NCBI GenBank assembly: GCA_018857735.1
Contig: JABMCL010002580.1
Location: forward strand, 327,501-391,500
Direction of reading: 5' to 3'
DNA length: 64,000 nucleotides
Source: Alviniconcha marisindica
Lineage: Eukaryota > Mollusca > Gastropoda > Provannidae
Part shown: one piece after another, positions 26,941-40,703 of the stretch
Numbering within the stretch: the first letter of the stretch is position 1
Layout: every line of letters starts with the position of its first letter
The notes under the pieces: model-generated
Seen by the model: only the letters and a program-made list of their open reading frames with translations
The model's database searches: none
What the model was told of the DNA's origin: nothing
Position numbers and translations under genes: made by a program

Positions 26941-27460
26941 CATATATTTGTGTGTGTGTGTGTGTGTGTGTATGCATGCGTGCATGCATGTGTGTGTGCA
27001 TGCATGTATGTGTTGTCATCGTTTTGTTTATTCGGTATTGTCCAATTTTCTGCTGTTTGTGTAATAACTGTCATGAACAGTGGGGGGGAGAGGGGGGGTG
27101 CACACATAAACTGAAACACACAAAAAAAGGTCACAAAGGAAAAGGGTGAAGGGGGCACAACCGTAATGACCTTTATTTTACCACTGGTGAGATTGTTGCC
27201 AAAACTGAATTCTGATGTATAACTGTCCTGGTTGACTGGGCATAAAAATCAAGTTACTTACTTGCTGAATTTTGATGTGCTGAGGGGTCCTAGTATAACT
27301 GTTCAAATCAGTTGTACATTCTGGAGTAAACATTTGGATACCATGGATGATTTTTGATTTGCAGTTAGTTTTTAACACTGTAACTAATACTTTCAGCCTG
27401 ACATTTAATGAAACAAACTTGCATAAACAACATCTGACACAGAGGAAGGTTAAAATCACT
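26941..27460. other. Intergenic, TG/TGCA-rich then unique
   Basis: A short TG/TGCATG tract (26949-27010), G-runs near 27080, then sequence without recognised features. Confidence 0.4.
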
Positions 27461-28650
27461 TAAAGTACAGATCCACCCTCTAAGTGTTTTCAAAGCACTG
27501 CAAGCTGTTGTCTAACTTATAATAGCCTATGCAAATCTGCTGGCATGAGAGGTATGCGAAAGGAATGTGGCAGGGAGGCACATTCTCTCACTAAACAGGC
27601 CTTGTGAATGATGAAACTAGCTGACTGGGGCAAGCAGCTACCATTCTATATTCATGCCAGGAGGGTCATGCATGTATTTCTGATGCACTAGTAATATAGT
27701 GAGACTCCGCATGTTGTCAATTTTCCTTGCCTTATTTGATGTCAAGGATGTAACTCTTCTTCAGCATTCTTGAGCATTTACCCAAGTTTAGTTTGCACTG
27801 TTAAAAAGAGCAGTCCCATCTTTATTGTTGTTAAAAATAAATGTATATACTTCACTAAGTGGGTTAATGTTTTGTAATAATTGTGTGCCACATTACCTAA
27901 CAATGGACCTGTTAGTTTTTAGAGAAACCGCAGAAATGATACAAAGTGCAGCATTTTTTCACTGTTTGCATTTTTGGAAGCATTGTAAATTAAGTCAGAG
28001 ATGGTCTGTTAATCCCTTTTTTTCCCCCTGGGTAGTGGAGAAAGAATCCCGCTATTCAAGAGCGTAAAGTCTATTGTATCAAAATATTTCACAGACTCTC
28101 TGCTGTCCGCTGTTTTGCATTGAACTTTGAGGGCCGGTGCTCTGATGTGTGACTTTCGCAACGGAAAGGGTTCCAAGCAGCCAATCACCCAAGCACCTTC
28201 AGCCAATCACAATGTCACAATTAATGTGCCATATGAAAAAAGCTCTGTGGTGGCTGCTGTATATTTTCTCACAAAGCTAAAGCAGAGCAACGGATTAGAA
28301 GATTGGTTGATTCTGAGCAAAACCTTCAAAGTCAATAATGGTGCATATTCATTGATAATAAGAAATATTAGCTGCAATCAAGTAAGACAAAGTGCAATTA
28401 TCTGAATGCTGAATCAAACTCAGATCGTTGTGCGTTCCAGCAGTCAGCACAGTTCCACATGGTGGTCAGTTGAAATGCTTGTGAGGAAAGAGGCAGGACT
28501 TAAAGCTCAGCACAGAATTCTCTGTAACTGTACGCTTTACAGTGAGCTTGGAGCGATTGCTTTGTTGGGTCACCTTTACAGTACCTCAGATGTTTCACAC
28601 TGAACTTTCGATGAATATTCTGATGGGTGGCTTGTACAAGGTAAGTTTTT
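27461..28650. other. Unique sequence, possible inverted-repeat-bounded element
   Basis: No exon is recognisable. The left end (GTACAGATCCACCCTC, 27465) and the right end read on the other strand (GTACAAGCCACCCATC, about 28636) are similar, which might be short terminal inverted repeats of a roughly 1.2-kb element. Weak evidence. Confidence 0.25.
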
Positions 28651-29380
28651 GTTTTTGTATAAGAAATGTTTTACATTGAGCTTTTGGGGGGGTGTCATCA
28701 CTTCAACAAAAACTGGGAAAACTGAAGGAAAAACACATTAATTTAGTTTGTAGAGGTCTCAGAGCCTGTTACAAAGTTAAAATAATCAACAGGATTTTTT
28801 TCCCTTCTCTCCAGTCATAGTGTGGATCTGACACCTGTGATGGACTCAGAAGATTTTCAGCTGGTATTTGCTGATGTTGATGGTAGGTAAAGCATGCAAA
28901 ATTTGAGTCAGTTTTTGTGTGTGTGTTCCCCCCCCCCCCCCCCCCCCCCCCGGTATACATGTGTTTGCATGTCATAGCATGGATGGGTGCATTCATGCTT
29001 GTTTTGACGTCAGTTTCACAACTTTGAATGTAGCCAGGAACAGTAATGCTATCAAATGGATTATTTGGTTCAGTGATTTTAAGTTTGACAAGGAATAGCA
29101 AAATCTAATGGATGGGTTAAGGAGAATCTCAAGTATTAAAATAGTGTACAGCCCTACACAGAAGCTGTTGACATATGGTCATTATTAACATCTTCTCGTC
29201 GACAGCCAGAACGTTGAGGCTAAAGCACAACGTTTGCTATGTTAACATGTCCAGCATCGGGATTAGTTTCAGCTATAGCAGTCTTCATGACATGACAAAC
29301 TCCATTATTGAAATCATTTAATTCAGCGCCCAGCTGCAGGAGTGGCAGGTAACACTGCACTTGCATGTTTGAAAGTATAT
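28651..29380. other. Intergenic sequence, no gene seen
   Basis: Contains a 20-plus-base C run (28929-28950). Otherwise unremarkable. Confidence 0.35.
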
Positions 29381-29382
29381 GG

Positions 29383-29518
29383 CAGGGTTTGTGCTAATTG
29401 GTAATTTCCAATATTTCACCAGTTAAGATCAGTGCATGCCAGAAAAAAATCAGCAATCAATTGGATGTACCAGCTGTTATTTTACTTGACGGTTCTCAAA
29501 GGCACAGCACAGTTGTGG

Positions 29519-29616
<98 letters not shown>

Positions 29617-29830
29617 TGTGTGGGTGGGTGAGTGGGTGTGCGCACATTCTAGATGGGGACGGGTGCAGGCTGGTTGCTAGTTGAGCTCTAGTAGTAGTAT
29701 AGACGGCCATCTGTTTGACCAGTTACAGCGATTATCTGACCGGTTTCCGTGAACCACTTTCACCACCTAATAGATGTCACACTGGTTCCAAAAAATGTCT
29801 AGTGCAATCACTGTGCTGATGTTGGGAAAC
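29383..29830 (+). repeat. Dispersed element E2, copy 1 (intact at the SINE-tail site)
   Basis: Homologous to 56225-56690 and partly 58148-58275: accagttaagatcag.., ctgttattttacttgac, a microsatellite ((TG)n at 29521-29614), tagtagtatagacggcc, and ccggtttccgtgaacca then ttcaccacc. Confidence 0.8.
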
Positions 29831-29954
29831 AGTCGTGCGATCTTCCTTCTCACCCAGCCTTGGATAAACCTCAGTTTTAGCAGAGGAACATTAACAAGTA
29901 ACAAATACTGTGCTTTGGGTCACATATAGTTTATGTTTAAGATGGCCTGCTCTT

Positions 29955-30140
29955 AAGGATAATAATAATATAATAATAAAATTTGTATAGCATCTACCCT
30001 GCAGCTGAAGATGCTCAACAATATAAACATACACACATGTACATCAAAACAAATGTTATCAATTCACCATACAACTAACAGAAATTATATACACATCAGC
30101 ATGGATGCAATATAAATGACTACATGCAGCCAACAGATGC

Positions 30141-30174
<34 letters not shown>

Positions 30175-30420
30175 ATAGGGGTGAAGGACAGTGTTGATGG
30201 TTGAAACATTTGGAAAAGACAAACGTCTTGAGTTAGTTTTGGAAGAAAGAGAGAGTCGCCTGATGTCTGAGATGAGGTTGTTCCAGAGTCTTGCAGCTTT
30301 TAGTTTTTGGGTGGTAGACTGTGCAGTAGTGTATCAAAGGCAGGCGGTTCCTTCCTTCCTTCCTGTGAGATTCACTTCAGACATAGATGTGAGTGAGGCT
30401 GTGCAAGTTGTTTGATGACA
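29955..30420 (-). mobile_element. Non-LTR retrotransposon 3' fragment (CR1/L2-like)
   Basis: On the minus strand, AARLWNNLISDIRRLS resembles the C-terminal AARLWNSLP region of CR1/L2 reverse transcriptase ORFs, followed by KTF-like sequence. The 3' UTR includes a (CA)n/(CGCA)n tract (30138-30173), and the end is a (TAA)n-like tail near 29960. Confidence 0.65.
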
Positions 30421-32510
30421 AAAATATGTGGGTGGGTGTTAACGTTTTGGGGAACAGTTATTTTGAAAGGACCCCTTCAACCTCTTGTCCCTACAATTTT
30501 TAAAAAATCTCTGTTGCAGATGCGGATGAAACTCGACTTTAGTGCAATGCTCTTCCGGTCCCACCAGACAGGAGCAGATTCTACCACATCCACATCCTTC
30601 ACTTTGAATCAACACTAAACATTCTCAGCATGTAGACAGGGTCTTGTGTCATTTCCTTGTCAACATATGTGTTTTCAGGCCTATTCCTCAGATATGGAGG
30701 CAGCAGCATGGCTTGGTGGCCAGGGTATTAGTTCTGTGTACATTTTTTTATGACATAGCTAATAAGTTCAGCTCAGAATCCATAATTCTGTGCAAATTCC
30801 AGTGGCATTAGCTGATACGTTTGGCTCAGCGTCCCTGCACAAGCCGTGCTTGAGACACATTGATGTGACTAACCATTAAGCCTTTCATTCCTGACCACGC
30901 ACTCTGGCAGATTCACAACCCCGTTTAGAGCAACAGTCTGGAAAATTGGAGAATGTGTTCTGGGAATTTTTTTCACCTGTTCCAAGCACTCAAGGAGGGT
31001 TTTTATTAATAGTTTTTTTATTTTGTATTCATATCTGAATTAATTCGATTAAAACTCACTTACCTTTGGAATAATGTGCTTTTGCTTAGATTGGTATGTA
31101 ACCAGTGCTGTTTCAAACCAGCAGAATATTTCATGTTTTTCTCCCCTCAGGAACACTTAATGTATGTGTGCTTAGCAGATCTTTTTTTTCCTTTTCTTTT
31201 TTAAAATCAATGCACTGACTGCATGAAACGATAGAAAACAAGGAGTGTGTGTAGTACTATACTGGTGCATAAACAATAGAAAAGAAGGAACGCGTGTAGT
31301 ACTATACTGGTATGTTTAGTAGGTTCCTGACATCTAGCAGAAGGGCTGCTTTCAGTGAATCGTGATGAACCATCAACTCTGTACAGAAATAATGTTAAAG
31401 TTGCCCAAATACTCAGCTGTGCAAAATCAGTTACTCAGCTGTACAAAATCTGTTTATAAGTAAATGGCCGGACAGTGCTACATTTTGTTTCATTAGCAAC
31501 CATCTGCTTGAAACACAAAGTCTGTGTAAGGAGGTACTATTAATGAAAACCTATGTGATGAACATGTCAGTCCGTTTTAAGAGGAAACTTAGAATGTCTG
31601 TGTTAAAATTTACTGTTACAGTGTTAGTAAAAATATGCACTATGAAACTGTGTCAGTTTTAGGAGGGGACTACTGTGATGAACACTGATGATGAAAGGTT
31701 GAATCAGCTTGATGAAATGGAGAGATGTTACTCTACTCAACTGTGTAAACCATCTTGTATTGAAATGTGGCTTTTTTCCCTTTTTTCTTTTTAGTTCCCT
31801 ATGTTGCGCTTATAGTTGTTGAAGAATGCCCTAGCTGAACACTCTGGGTGGTCAGCCGGTGTATTGCAATCGTGGGTTAATGAAGGCATTCCATGGGGGT
31901 CAGCTGATGTGTTGCAATTGTAGTTAATGAATGCATTCCGTGGGGCTCAACCGGTGTATTGTGGTTAATGTTAATGAATGCATTCCAAGGGGGTCAACCA
32001 GTGTATTGCAGTTGTATGTTAATGAATGCAAGCCAGAGGGGAAGAGATTGTGTGTGCAACTTTTTTTTATTACCCTGCCACTTAGGCAGCCACATGCCAT
32101 CTTTGGAAGATTTACCTCCCTTTCAGGAAGTGGATTCTATTAATAGTATTATGCAAGGATCTTACCATGACTGAAGATGGTCCACACATAACTATGGGGC
32201 ACACAACAACATTTTTATCGAGCCATGGTGCATGTCGCACCGAAAGGTTTGGTAATTTTGGTCAGAATTTATTGGCTGTCTTGAAAGCAGTTGTCTTCCT
32301 CTTCAGTTTACTGTTTGCCAAAATAATTCTGCCAAAATATAAATATATTGTATTTTTTTTATGAATTTATGATCATTGTAATCTTGTCGCAAGACAGAAG
32401 AAGAAGAAGAAGATTTTAACGCACATACCTGATCCTGACCAAGTTTCAAATGCAGCATGCTCATTTTGCCATTAATAACTAACCGTGGTTGACATTTCAT
32501 GTGTACCTCT
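30421..32510. other. Intergenic sequence, no gene seen
   Basis: Short duplicated pieces (31225-31310: two copies of a cgatagaaaacaaggag-like segment; 31850-32030: three copies of a ggtcagc..tgtattgcaattgt-like segment). No coding support. Confidence 0.4.
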
Positions 32511-32520
32511 GGAACACAGT

Positions 32521-32930
32521 GATGGTATGAACATTTATGGCAGTACTTATCTGCACAAACTGAATATGAACAGAACTGTTGTTGACAGTATGAACATTTA
32601 TTACTGTACTTACATGCACAAACTAAATACAAACTGTTGTTGACAATATTAACATTTATTATGATATTGATAATATGCATACAAACTAAATATAAACTGT
32701 TGTTGACAACATGAGTATTTATTATAGTAGTCCTGTGCACAAAACTAAATGCATTTTTTTTTGGATGGTTTGAGCATTTGTTACAGTACTAGTATGCACA
32801 CAAACTAAATACAAACTGTTGTTGTTCAGTTTAAAAGTTTATTATTAGTACTTGTGTGTACATCAACTGAACACAAACTGTTGCTGACAGTTTGAACATG
32901 TATTACAGTACTTGTGTGTATAAACTAAAC
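32521..32930 (+). repeat. About 60-bp diverged tandem array
   Basis: About seven units of acaaactgttgttgacag, tatgaacatttatta and tgtacttacatgcacaaact. It lies directly upstream of the 159-bp satellite. Confidence 0.85.
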
Positions 32931-32937
32931 TACCTTC

Positions 32938-34986
32938 ACGCTTCAAACGTATAAAGGATTTTTTTTTTAAAGAATGCTAAGTTAATATGACAATACAAAA
33001 CATGTGCAAATTGTTAGGGTGTGCCCCTTTTTCAAAGTGACAAGACAACAGTTAAATGGCGATAAATGAAAATATTGTACTTATTCAGTACTACTCATGC
33101 TTCAAACATATAAAGGATTTTTTTTTAAAGAATGCTAAGTTAATATGACAATACAAAACATGTGCAAATTGTTAGGGTGTGCCCCTTTTTCAAAGTGACA
33201 AGACAACAGTTAAATGGCGATAAATGAAAATATTGTACTTATTCAGTACTACTCATGCTTCAAACATATAAAGGATTTTTTTTTAAAGAATGCTAAGTTA
33301 ATATGACAATACAAAACATGTGCAAATTGTTAGGGTATGCCCCTTTTTCAAAGTGACAAGACAACAGTTAAATGGCGATAAATGAAAATATTGTACTTAT
33401 TCAGTACTTATTCATGCTTCAAACATATAAAGGATTTCTTTTTAAAGAATGCTAAGTTAATATGACAATACAAAACATGTGCAAATTGTTAGGGTGTGCC
33501 CCTTTTTCAAAGTGACAAGACAACAGTTAAATGGCGATAAATGAAAATATTGTACTTATTCAGTACTTATTCATGCTTTAAACATATAAAGGATTTCTTT
33601 TTAAAGAATGCTAAGTTAATATGACAATACAAAACATGTGCAAATTGTTAGGGTGTGCCCCTTTTTCAAAGTGACAAGACAACAGTTAAATGGCGATAAA
33701 TGAAAATATTGTACTTATTCAGTACTTATTCATGCTTCAAACATATAAAGGATTTTTTTTTAAAGAATGCTAAGTTAATATGACAATACAAAACATGTGC
33801 AAATTGTTAGGGTGTGCCCCTTTTTCAAAGTGACAAGACAACAGTTAAATGGCGATAAATGAAAATATTGTACTTATTCAGTACTACTCATGCTTCAAAC
33901 ATATAAAGGATTTTTTTTTAAAGAATGCTAAGTTAATATGACAATACAAAACATGTGCAAATTGTTAGGGTGTGCCCCTTTTTCAAAGTGACAAGACAAC
34001 AGTTAAATGGCGATAAATGAAAATATTGTACTTATTCAGTACTTATTCATGCTTTAAACATATAAAGGATTTCTTTTTAAAGAATGCTAAGTTAATATGA
34101 CAATACAAAACATGTGCAAATTGTTAGGGTATGCCCCTTTTTCAAAGTGACAAGACAACAGTTAAATGGCGATAAATGAAAATATTGTACTTATTCAGTA
34201 CTTATTCATGCTTCAAACATATAAAGGATTTTTTTTTAAAGAATGCTAAGTTAATATGACAATACAAAACATGTGCAAATTGTTAGGGTGTGCCCCTTTT
34301 TCAAAGTGACAAGACAACAGTTAAATGGCGATAAATGAAAATATTGTACTTATTCAGTACTACTCATGTTCAAACATATAAAGGATTTTTTTTTAAAGAA
34401 TGCTAAGTTAATATGACAATACAAAACATGTGCAAATTGTTAGGGTATGCCCCTTTTTCAAGTGACAAGACAACAGTTAAATGGCGATAAATGAAAATAT
34501 TGTACTTATTCAGTATACTATGCTTCAAACATATAAAGGATTTTTTTTTAAAGAATGCTAAGTTAATATGACAATACAAAACATGTGCAAATTGTTAGGG
34601 TATGCCCCTTTTTCAAAGTGACAAGGCAACAGTTAAATGGCGATAAATGAAAATATTGTACTTATTCAGTACTACTCATGCTTCAAACATATAAAGGATT
34701 TTTTTTTAAAGAATGCTAAGTTAATATGACAATACAAAACACGTGCAAATTGTTAGGGTGTGCCCCTTTTTCAAAGTGACAAGACAACAGTTAAATGGCG
34801 ATAAATGAAAATATTGTACTTATTCAGTACTTATTCATGCTTTAAACATATAAAGGATTTCTTTTTAAAGAATGCTAAGTTAATATGACAATACAAAACA
34901 TGTGCAAATTGTTAGGGTGTGCCCCTTTTTCAAAGTGACAAGACAACAGTTAAATGGCGATAAATGAAAATATTGTACTTATTCAG
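32938..34986 (+). repeat. 159-bp satellite, 13 copies
   Basis: Successive starts (32941, 33100, 33258, 33417 and on) are 158-159 bp apart. Thirteen copies of the marker ggcgataaatgaaaatattg are present. Units are nearly identical, differing in tactact/tacttatt, gtgtgcccc/gtatgcccc and T-run length. AT-rich. Confidence 0.97.
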
Positions 34987-37570
34987 TTGTGGTTGGGTCA
35001 TGTTCAGTGCCTGGAGTGGGAGGAAGAATGTTGGCATGACAGGGATGTTTTCTTTTATAACTGTTTAACTGTTGTTTTGTTGCTTTGAAAAAAGGGGCTT
35101 ACCCCAAAATTGTGTACATGTTTTGTACTGTCGTATTAAATCACAACATTCCTTGTGCAATCAGAGTATTGACACTTGGCAATAAAGTTATATTGCATTG
35201 TAAATTAGCATTCTTTTTAACCATTGGTGTGTTTGGATCTTGTTTTAGAATGTCAGCAGTCATCCTTGTTTCAGACTTGTTTTAGTTTTTTCACCTTCAT
35301 GCTTGCAAAAGCTGCTTCCAGTGTTCTTCCTTGTGAACATATTTTGTTAAGTTCACATTGTTCTATGTTGGCTTGGCTTTTAGAGATAGAATTTAGAAAC
35401 CATATACATACAAAAATGTGGTCATGGTTTTAGCTTTGTGTCAGTTGTTTTTGTGTAAGCAGGATACTGTCCATATGACGGTTGATTCGTGAAAGGCATG
35501 TTCCCCCCACTCATTCAGAATCCCATGCAACAGGAGCATAGTGAGTCTGCTTGAGAGCAGAGAAAAGTGCTGTATAAAAGCAATCCAAAACAACTTGCAT
35601 TTTGTTGTTGTGAGTTCTGCCTTGAAATGGGGACTTCCAGTTAAAGGTATTACATGAATTAGCTGTTTATGAGTTTACTGTGTTTGCTGTGGTCACTTGT
35701 TTTGCATAGCTACCATTACCCACATTCCTTTTCAACTGCAATTCTGTGATAAGTGTTGTTATGGAGTTATGTATTTACTGCAACGCTTCAACATTTTAAT
35801 GAGTTTTTACAAGAATGTTAGTGAGCCCTTACACAAAATGTAGTGAGATGTGCTTAGACAGAAATTAGTTTGTTGTGTGATCATCATCAGTTATAGAGAT
35901 GATTAACCTCAGTAAAAAAATTTTAATTATTATTATTATTTTGTGGTATATATTAGACAGATAGATCACATTTGTTTTAAACTGAATGCCCACCCTACCT
36001 TCAGATCTTTTTGAGCAATAATTTTGTTATCATGTACCTAATGATGAACTTCATTCTTCATCGACATTATGTTCAGGCACAAAGTAACCCTTTAAAAAAA
36101 CAAAACTTTAAACATTTGTTATAACTTGACAAAAAATGTATTTTTACTACTTGTATATATTCTGTTACTCTTTCAAAGTTAACACTGTGATCTAGAGGCA
36201 CCCTGCACTTTTGACAGACGGCAGAACTGTGTGGGCTTGTGGCTGTTTGATCTAATGCCAGTAATGCATGTATTTGTAGTGTGTGTGTGTGTGTCTGGGT
36301 GTGTGAACGCGCGTATGCACGCGCACGCGCATGTGTGTGTGTGTGTGTGTGTGTGATGAAATGAGTGTATCCTTGTATCTTTGGAAGCACTTTGGGCTCT
36401 TATGAGATGGGACGCCATAAATAATATTATATTATTATAATGTGCTGGACTGTGTAAGCCAGTTGCCAGCCAAGGCTGGGTTGGGGATGTTCAGTTCTTC
36501 TGAGTGAGTGAACACGTGTGTAGTCCAACTTGTCAGGGCCTGTATTGCTTCTGTGCATACAAAACATGCACCTAGAGCATTGCACGTGTTAAAACTGAAC
36601 TCCATCCCTTGTCCCCCCATTCCCTTCCTTCCCTCCTGGCTTTCTGTTCACTCGGAAGAACCAAAAATCCCCTCACCCTGCCTTGACTGGGAGTCAAAGC
36701 CTAGCTGCTGGTTCACCACAGTCCAGTACATTTGATCAACTGGCCACAAGTCCCCACACAGTTTGGCTGTCTATCGAAAGTATGTGTGTGTTTACATGTG
36801 TGCATGTGCTTCTGTGTGTGAATTTTTGGCATCCAAATATAATTATGTATGTGTACATATTTTTAAACAATTAGGGCCCTCCAAGGTTTGGTGTACTAGA
36901 TGCCCATTATTATCATTATTTCTGACATGCACACCGCTTAGTGTGATCTGTTTGCAGAACTTTAACACGATAGAACTGTTGGGAAGACAGAGCAGAAACC
37001 ATACCGTAATGTATTGTTACGGCAAGACACAGCCATGAACAACATTCAGATCCTGTCTGTGATCACATATTCTGCTTCCCCCTCCCCCCCCTCATCCGCA
37101 TGTTGTTGTTTTTTATCCCTGGAACCTATCAACAGAAAATTGTATTTGATATTACTGTGCCTTATGCCTGTATTCTCAGAAGGAAATCACATTTTTTGGC
37201 ACATCGATATATACAAATGATACAATTTTTGTTGTAAAATATTTTTGTTGTTGTTGTCTTATATTCATTTAAATCATGCAAGACAGTATAATATGCCAGG
37301 AGATTTTCCTCATATTCATTCAGATCATGCAAGACAGTATAATATAGCAGGAGATGCCGTTTGGTGCCAGACTGGGTGAGATTTTGCATGTGCAGCTGTT
37401 TTCCTGCATATATATGAATGCAATGTGTACATGTGACCTTACTAGATTTGATATACCTTGTATCCTACACGCACAACAGGTGATGGTTAGCATAAGTAAC
37501 TTCGATTTCTGTTGGTGTGTGTATGTCAAGCGAATGTATGTTATGTTGATCAAGTGGCATTAACCCCCTT
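34987..37570. other. Intergenic sequence, no gene seen
   Basis: Contains a segment (35225-35285) resembling 52515-52580, a SINE tail (35525-35590), TG tract (36282-36356), and a two-copy 60-bp repeat (37262-37350, catgcaagacagtataatat). Confidence 0.4.
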
Positions 37571-37579
37571 TGTTTAACT

Positions 37580-37760
37580 TACGTTATCATAACCTTATGT
37601 GAGGTCATAAACTTCTGTTTTACTTATGTCAGGTCATATAATTCTGTTTTACTTATGTCAGGTCATAAAGGTCTGTTTTACTTATGTCATGTCATAAATG
37701 TCTGTTTTACTTATGTCAGGTCATAAACTTCTGTTTTATGTCGTCATAAACTTCTTTGTT
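37580..37760 (+). repeat. About 33-bp tandem array
   Basis: Five to six units of acttatgtcaggtcataaa and cttctgtttt. Confidence 0.9.
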
Positions 37761-37847
37761 ATAGTATGGTATAGTCCTCTCTAATGGGGGAGAATCAATT
37801 ATAACACATCTTTTTTAATTGTAGCAAACATTTTGACATCAGTGTGA

Positions 37848-37883
37848 TTGTGTGTGTGTGTGTGTATTTGTCTGTGTCAGTGC

Positions 37884-37970
<87 letters not shown>

Positions 37971-37990
37971 CAGAGACACAGAAAGAGACA
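37848..37990. repeat. (TG)n-(GA)n microsatellite
   Basis: TG units with a few interruptions to 37958, then gagaga/cagaga. Confidence 0.95.
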
Positions 37991-38860
37991 GAGCTGTATC
38001 AGGACAACTGTTCCTTCACTTATCCAATCACAAACTGACTGAATGACTGAAAACACATTTTATGCAAAAAAAATTACCTTTATTTTTCAAAAGCATCGTG
38101 TTAAAAAAAAAAAGAGGTTTAAAAAAAAGAAAGAGGTAAACCTTAATCCTCACTACTGTAACAAAAGTTTACACAAATAGATAGATACAATCATTAAAAT
38201 CAGACTATACATTAACAATGCAGTAATTTGCACAAATAATTAGGTGTACATGTGCATAACAGATACATGACAAGATACAGCAGTTGTGTTCTTATACATG
38301 TACTGCTTCACCCTAACTGGATATGAAGAACACTAACATAACCTGGAGAGAAGAAAATCAGCAACAGTATTACAAGTCAACACTCAATTACAGTTTCAAC
38401 AAAGGGAGTTGATTAGCGCTCAAAAGATATAGCATGACCACAACAAGAAGACCTGAATCATGTACAGTACTCACCTGCATGCAAGTAAATACATGGTACA
38501 TCCACCAAAGGTACATCCTCTTGGAACATATTCGAAAACATGTACTGATAAATGCAATATTTCAGTTACAGTCTATTAAACATATTGATATTTCCCCCCA
38601 AAGATTTCATATGGCACAAGTATCTCTCTCTCTCTCTCTCTCACATTCTGTAAGTCTCAAGAGGAAAGGAAAAAATGCAGCTGACAAAGTTAATTGTGCA
38701 GCATTTTAAATCTTTTCAATCATACAGGGTCACATCAGGATAAGCAAACACTGTCACAAATCAAGACACACTTCAAAATGTTTCACACAGCTCCCGCATG
38801 GGACAGGAAACCCAGGATGTCCACCTTGACATCCAAGCAAGTGTTTTTCCCGCCAGGAGG
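37991..38860. other. Intergenic sequence, no gene seen
   Basis: AT-rich, with a short (CT)n tract at 38626-38642 and an R1-like fragment at 38783-38835. Confidence 0.35.
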
Positions 38861-38865
38861 GCAAT

Positions 38866-39260
38866 TACAATACAATACAATACAATACAATACAATACAA
38901 CTTTATTGTCTCTATGTAGAGAAATTTGCTTTCTGGCTCGTCATTTACATAAAAACATTCAATACAGTTAACAATAAAACATCAACAACTCAATAAAACA
39001 TGGCGCTAAAAACCGCTCAAATACAAGGAATACTTAACAATAACAATGTACGCACACACACGCACGCACGCACGCACCTACCCACCTACACACACACACA
39101 TTATTATTCTGGCTCACCAGTAACTTAAAACATTCAATAAATTACAATAAAACAAAATTCCTTAAACAATAAAACGTTAAAATCGAAACACTCAATTGAC
39201 CACAACATATAGATTATAGGCAGCATTTATGAAGTATATTAAATCCAAGCACACACACAG

Positions 39261-39304
<44 letters not shown>

Positions 39305-39495
39305 ACACATTATTCTTCTGGCTCACCAATAACTGAAAACGTTCAGTAAATATTATAATAAAACAATCATTCCTTAAGTAAACATCAAAACACTAAAATC
39401 GACCGCAACATATAATATATAAACAGTATTTATGAGGCAACATTAAATCCAGGCAATATATATATAAATTTAAATTTCACACACACACACACACG

Positions 39496-39539
<44 letters not shown>

Positions 39540-39680
39540 AGAAAAGAAAAAACCCATCGCACATGCACACACACGCATGCCACCCCCCCCCCCACCCCCC
39601 ACCCCTGCCCCCACCCCCACTCACCCAGCACACACTCATATGCATGCACACAAGTAAATTGTCATGGGCAATACTGCACA
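38866..39680 (-). mobile_element. Non-LTR-type 3' tail with duplicated CA-bearing segment
   Basis: On the minus strand an AATAAAGTTGTATTG tail with repeated TATTG (38870-38905) looks like a retrotransposon 3' terminus. Next to it a roughly 200-bp segment with a (CA)n tract is repeated two to three times (38935-39060, 39105-39300, 39310-39540). Confidence 0.55.
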
Positions 39681-40700
39681 CAATTATTATTTGTCAACTC
39701 AGAATTAAGACGGTATACTAATATATCATAAACTTGGCATTCCACCCCCAAGCAGACCGCTTCCTTCCTTCTCTGTGTGTACTTCTTACCATAGTATCAT
39801 TCAGTAGAATACAGTAGTTGAAACATACATGTCAGTTCTTCTATTGATTATGTTACACAGGTGAATAACTAACAACAGAAAAGAACATAACAGTCTGCTC
39901 TTCAAAGTTCAATGGCACAGAGTAGACCAACATGTCCATGCCCAGAGGAACTCAGATTTGAAGGGAAAAGGTACTTCTTTTGTATAAATATTGATAGGAC
40001 AATGAACTGTAGCCTGGAGATGGAAATATGTACACAGTGTTTATGCTTTCAGGCCAGCTTATGTCTGTACTTCAATTCCCATTCAAACCCAAAAGAGTAC
40101 TGCAAGTTGTATTGTGAACTGATGTTTGGTACAGATGAGCTACCGTGGATCTCCAGTTGATTGTGTCCACTGTTTCACATGCATGCAGACACGCCACTGC
40201 AGAAATCAATAAACACATGTCACACATAACGCTTGTGAAAGATTACCCTGCACACTTAGGCCACTTTCAAAAATAAAGTTTTAATCATCCTTTTCTTACC
40301 CACTGCACCCACACTAGCTTAATGAACAAACAAAAACAAAAACAAAAACAAAGGTTATTGCAGAGTGTATTAAATGCTTGTCATACACAATGCTTGTGAA
40401 AAAATATTATTAAAAAAAAATACTGTACACATATTCAACTTTCAAACTGGTTATTAAAAACATGTGTCACAATCCTTTCAGATCCTTTGTAAGTTGCAAC
40501 AAATGCAAGGGAATGATCCCTGAAAATGTCCATGATTAGGAAGTCCTCTTGTTTCATTTTCCTCTTCACAATCTCAGTCAATACATGAAACATAAACTTA
40601 CTCCTGTCACTTTACAATAACATAACCTGATGACAATCATCATTTTATGGCACTATGGTTAGTGTCAGCATCCAATTTCCATCAAATCTGAGGCTTCTCT
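39681..40700. other. Intergenic or 3' flank of the kinase gene
   Basis: No exon is recognised. An 82-codon plus-strand frame at 39912 has no supporting signals. A minus-strand ATTAAA near 40277 is a possible but unproven polyadenylation signal for the kinase. Confidence 0.35.
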
Positions 40701-40703
40701 CAA

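Noticed and set aside
28127..28405. 92-codon frame that looks like a normal protein
   Set aside because: No splice sites, no family resemblance, and it lies in a region that may be an old transposable element.
39912..40160. 82-codon Cys-rich plus-strand frame beginning MAQSRPTCPCPEEL
   Set aside because: No signal peptide, splice partner or family recognised; it lies in the 3' flank of the opposite-strand kinase. It could be a decayed exon, but nothing supports that.
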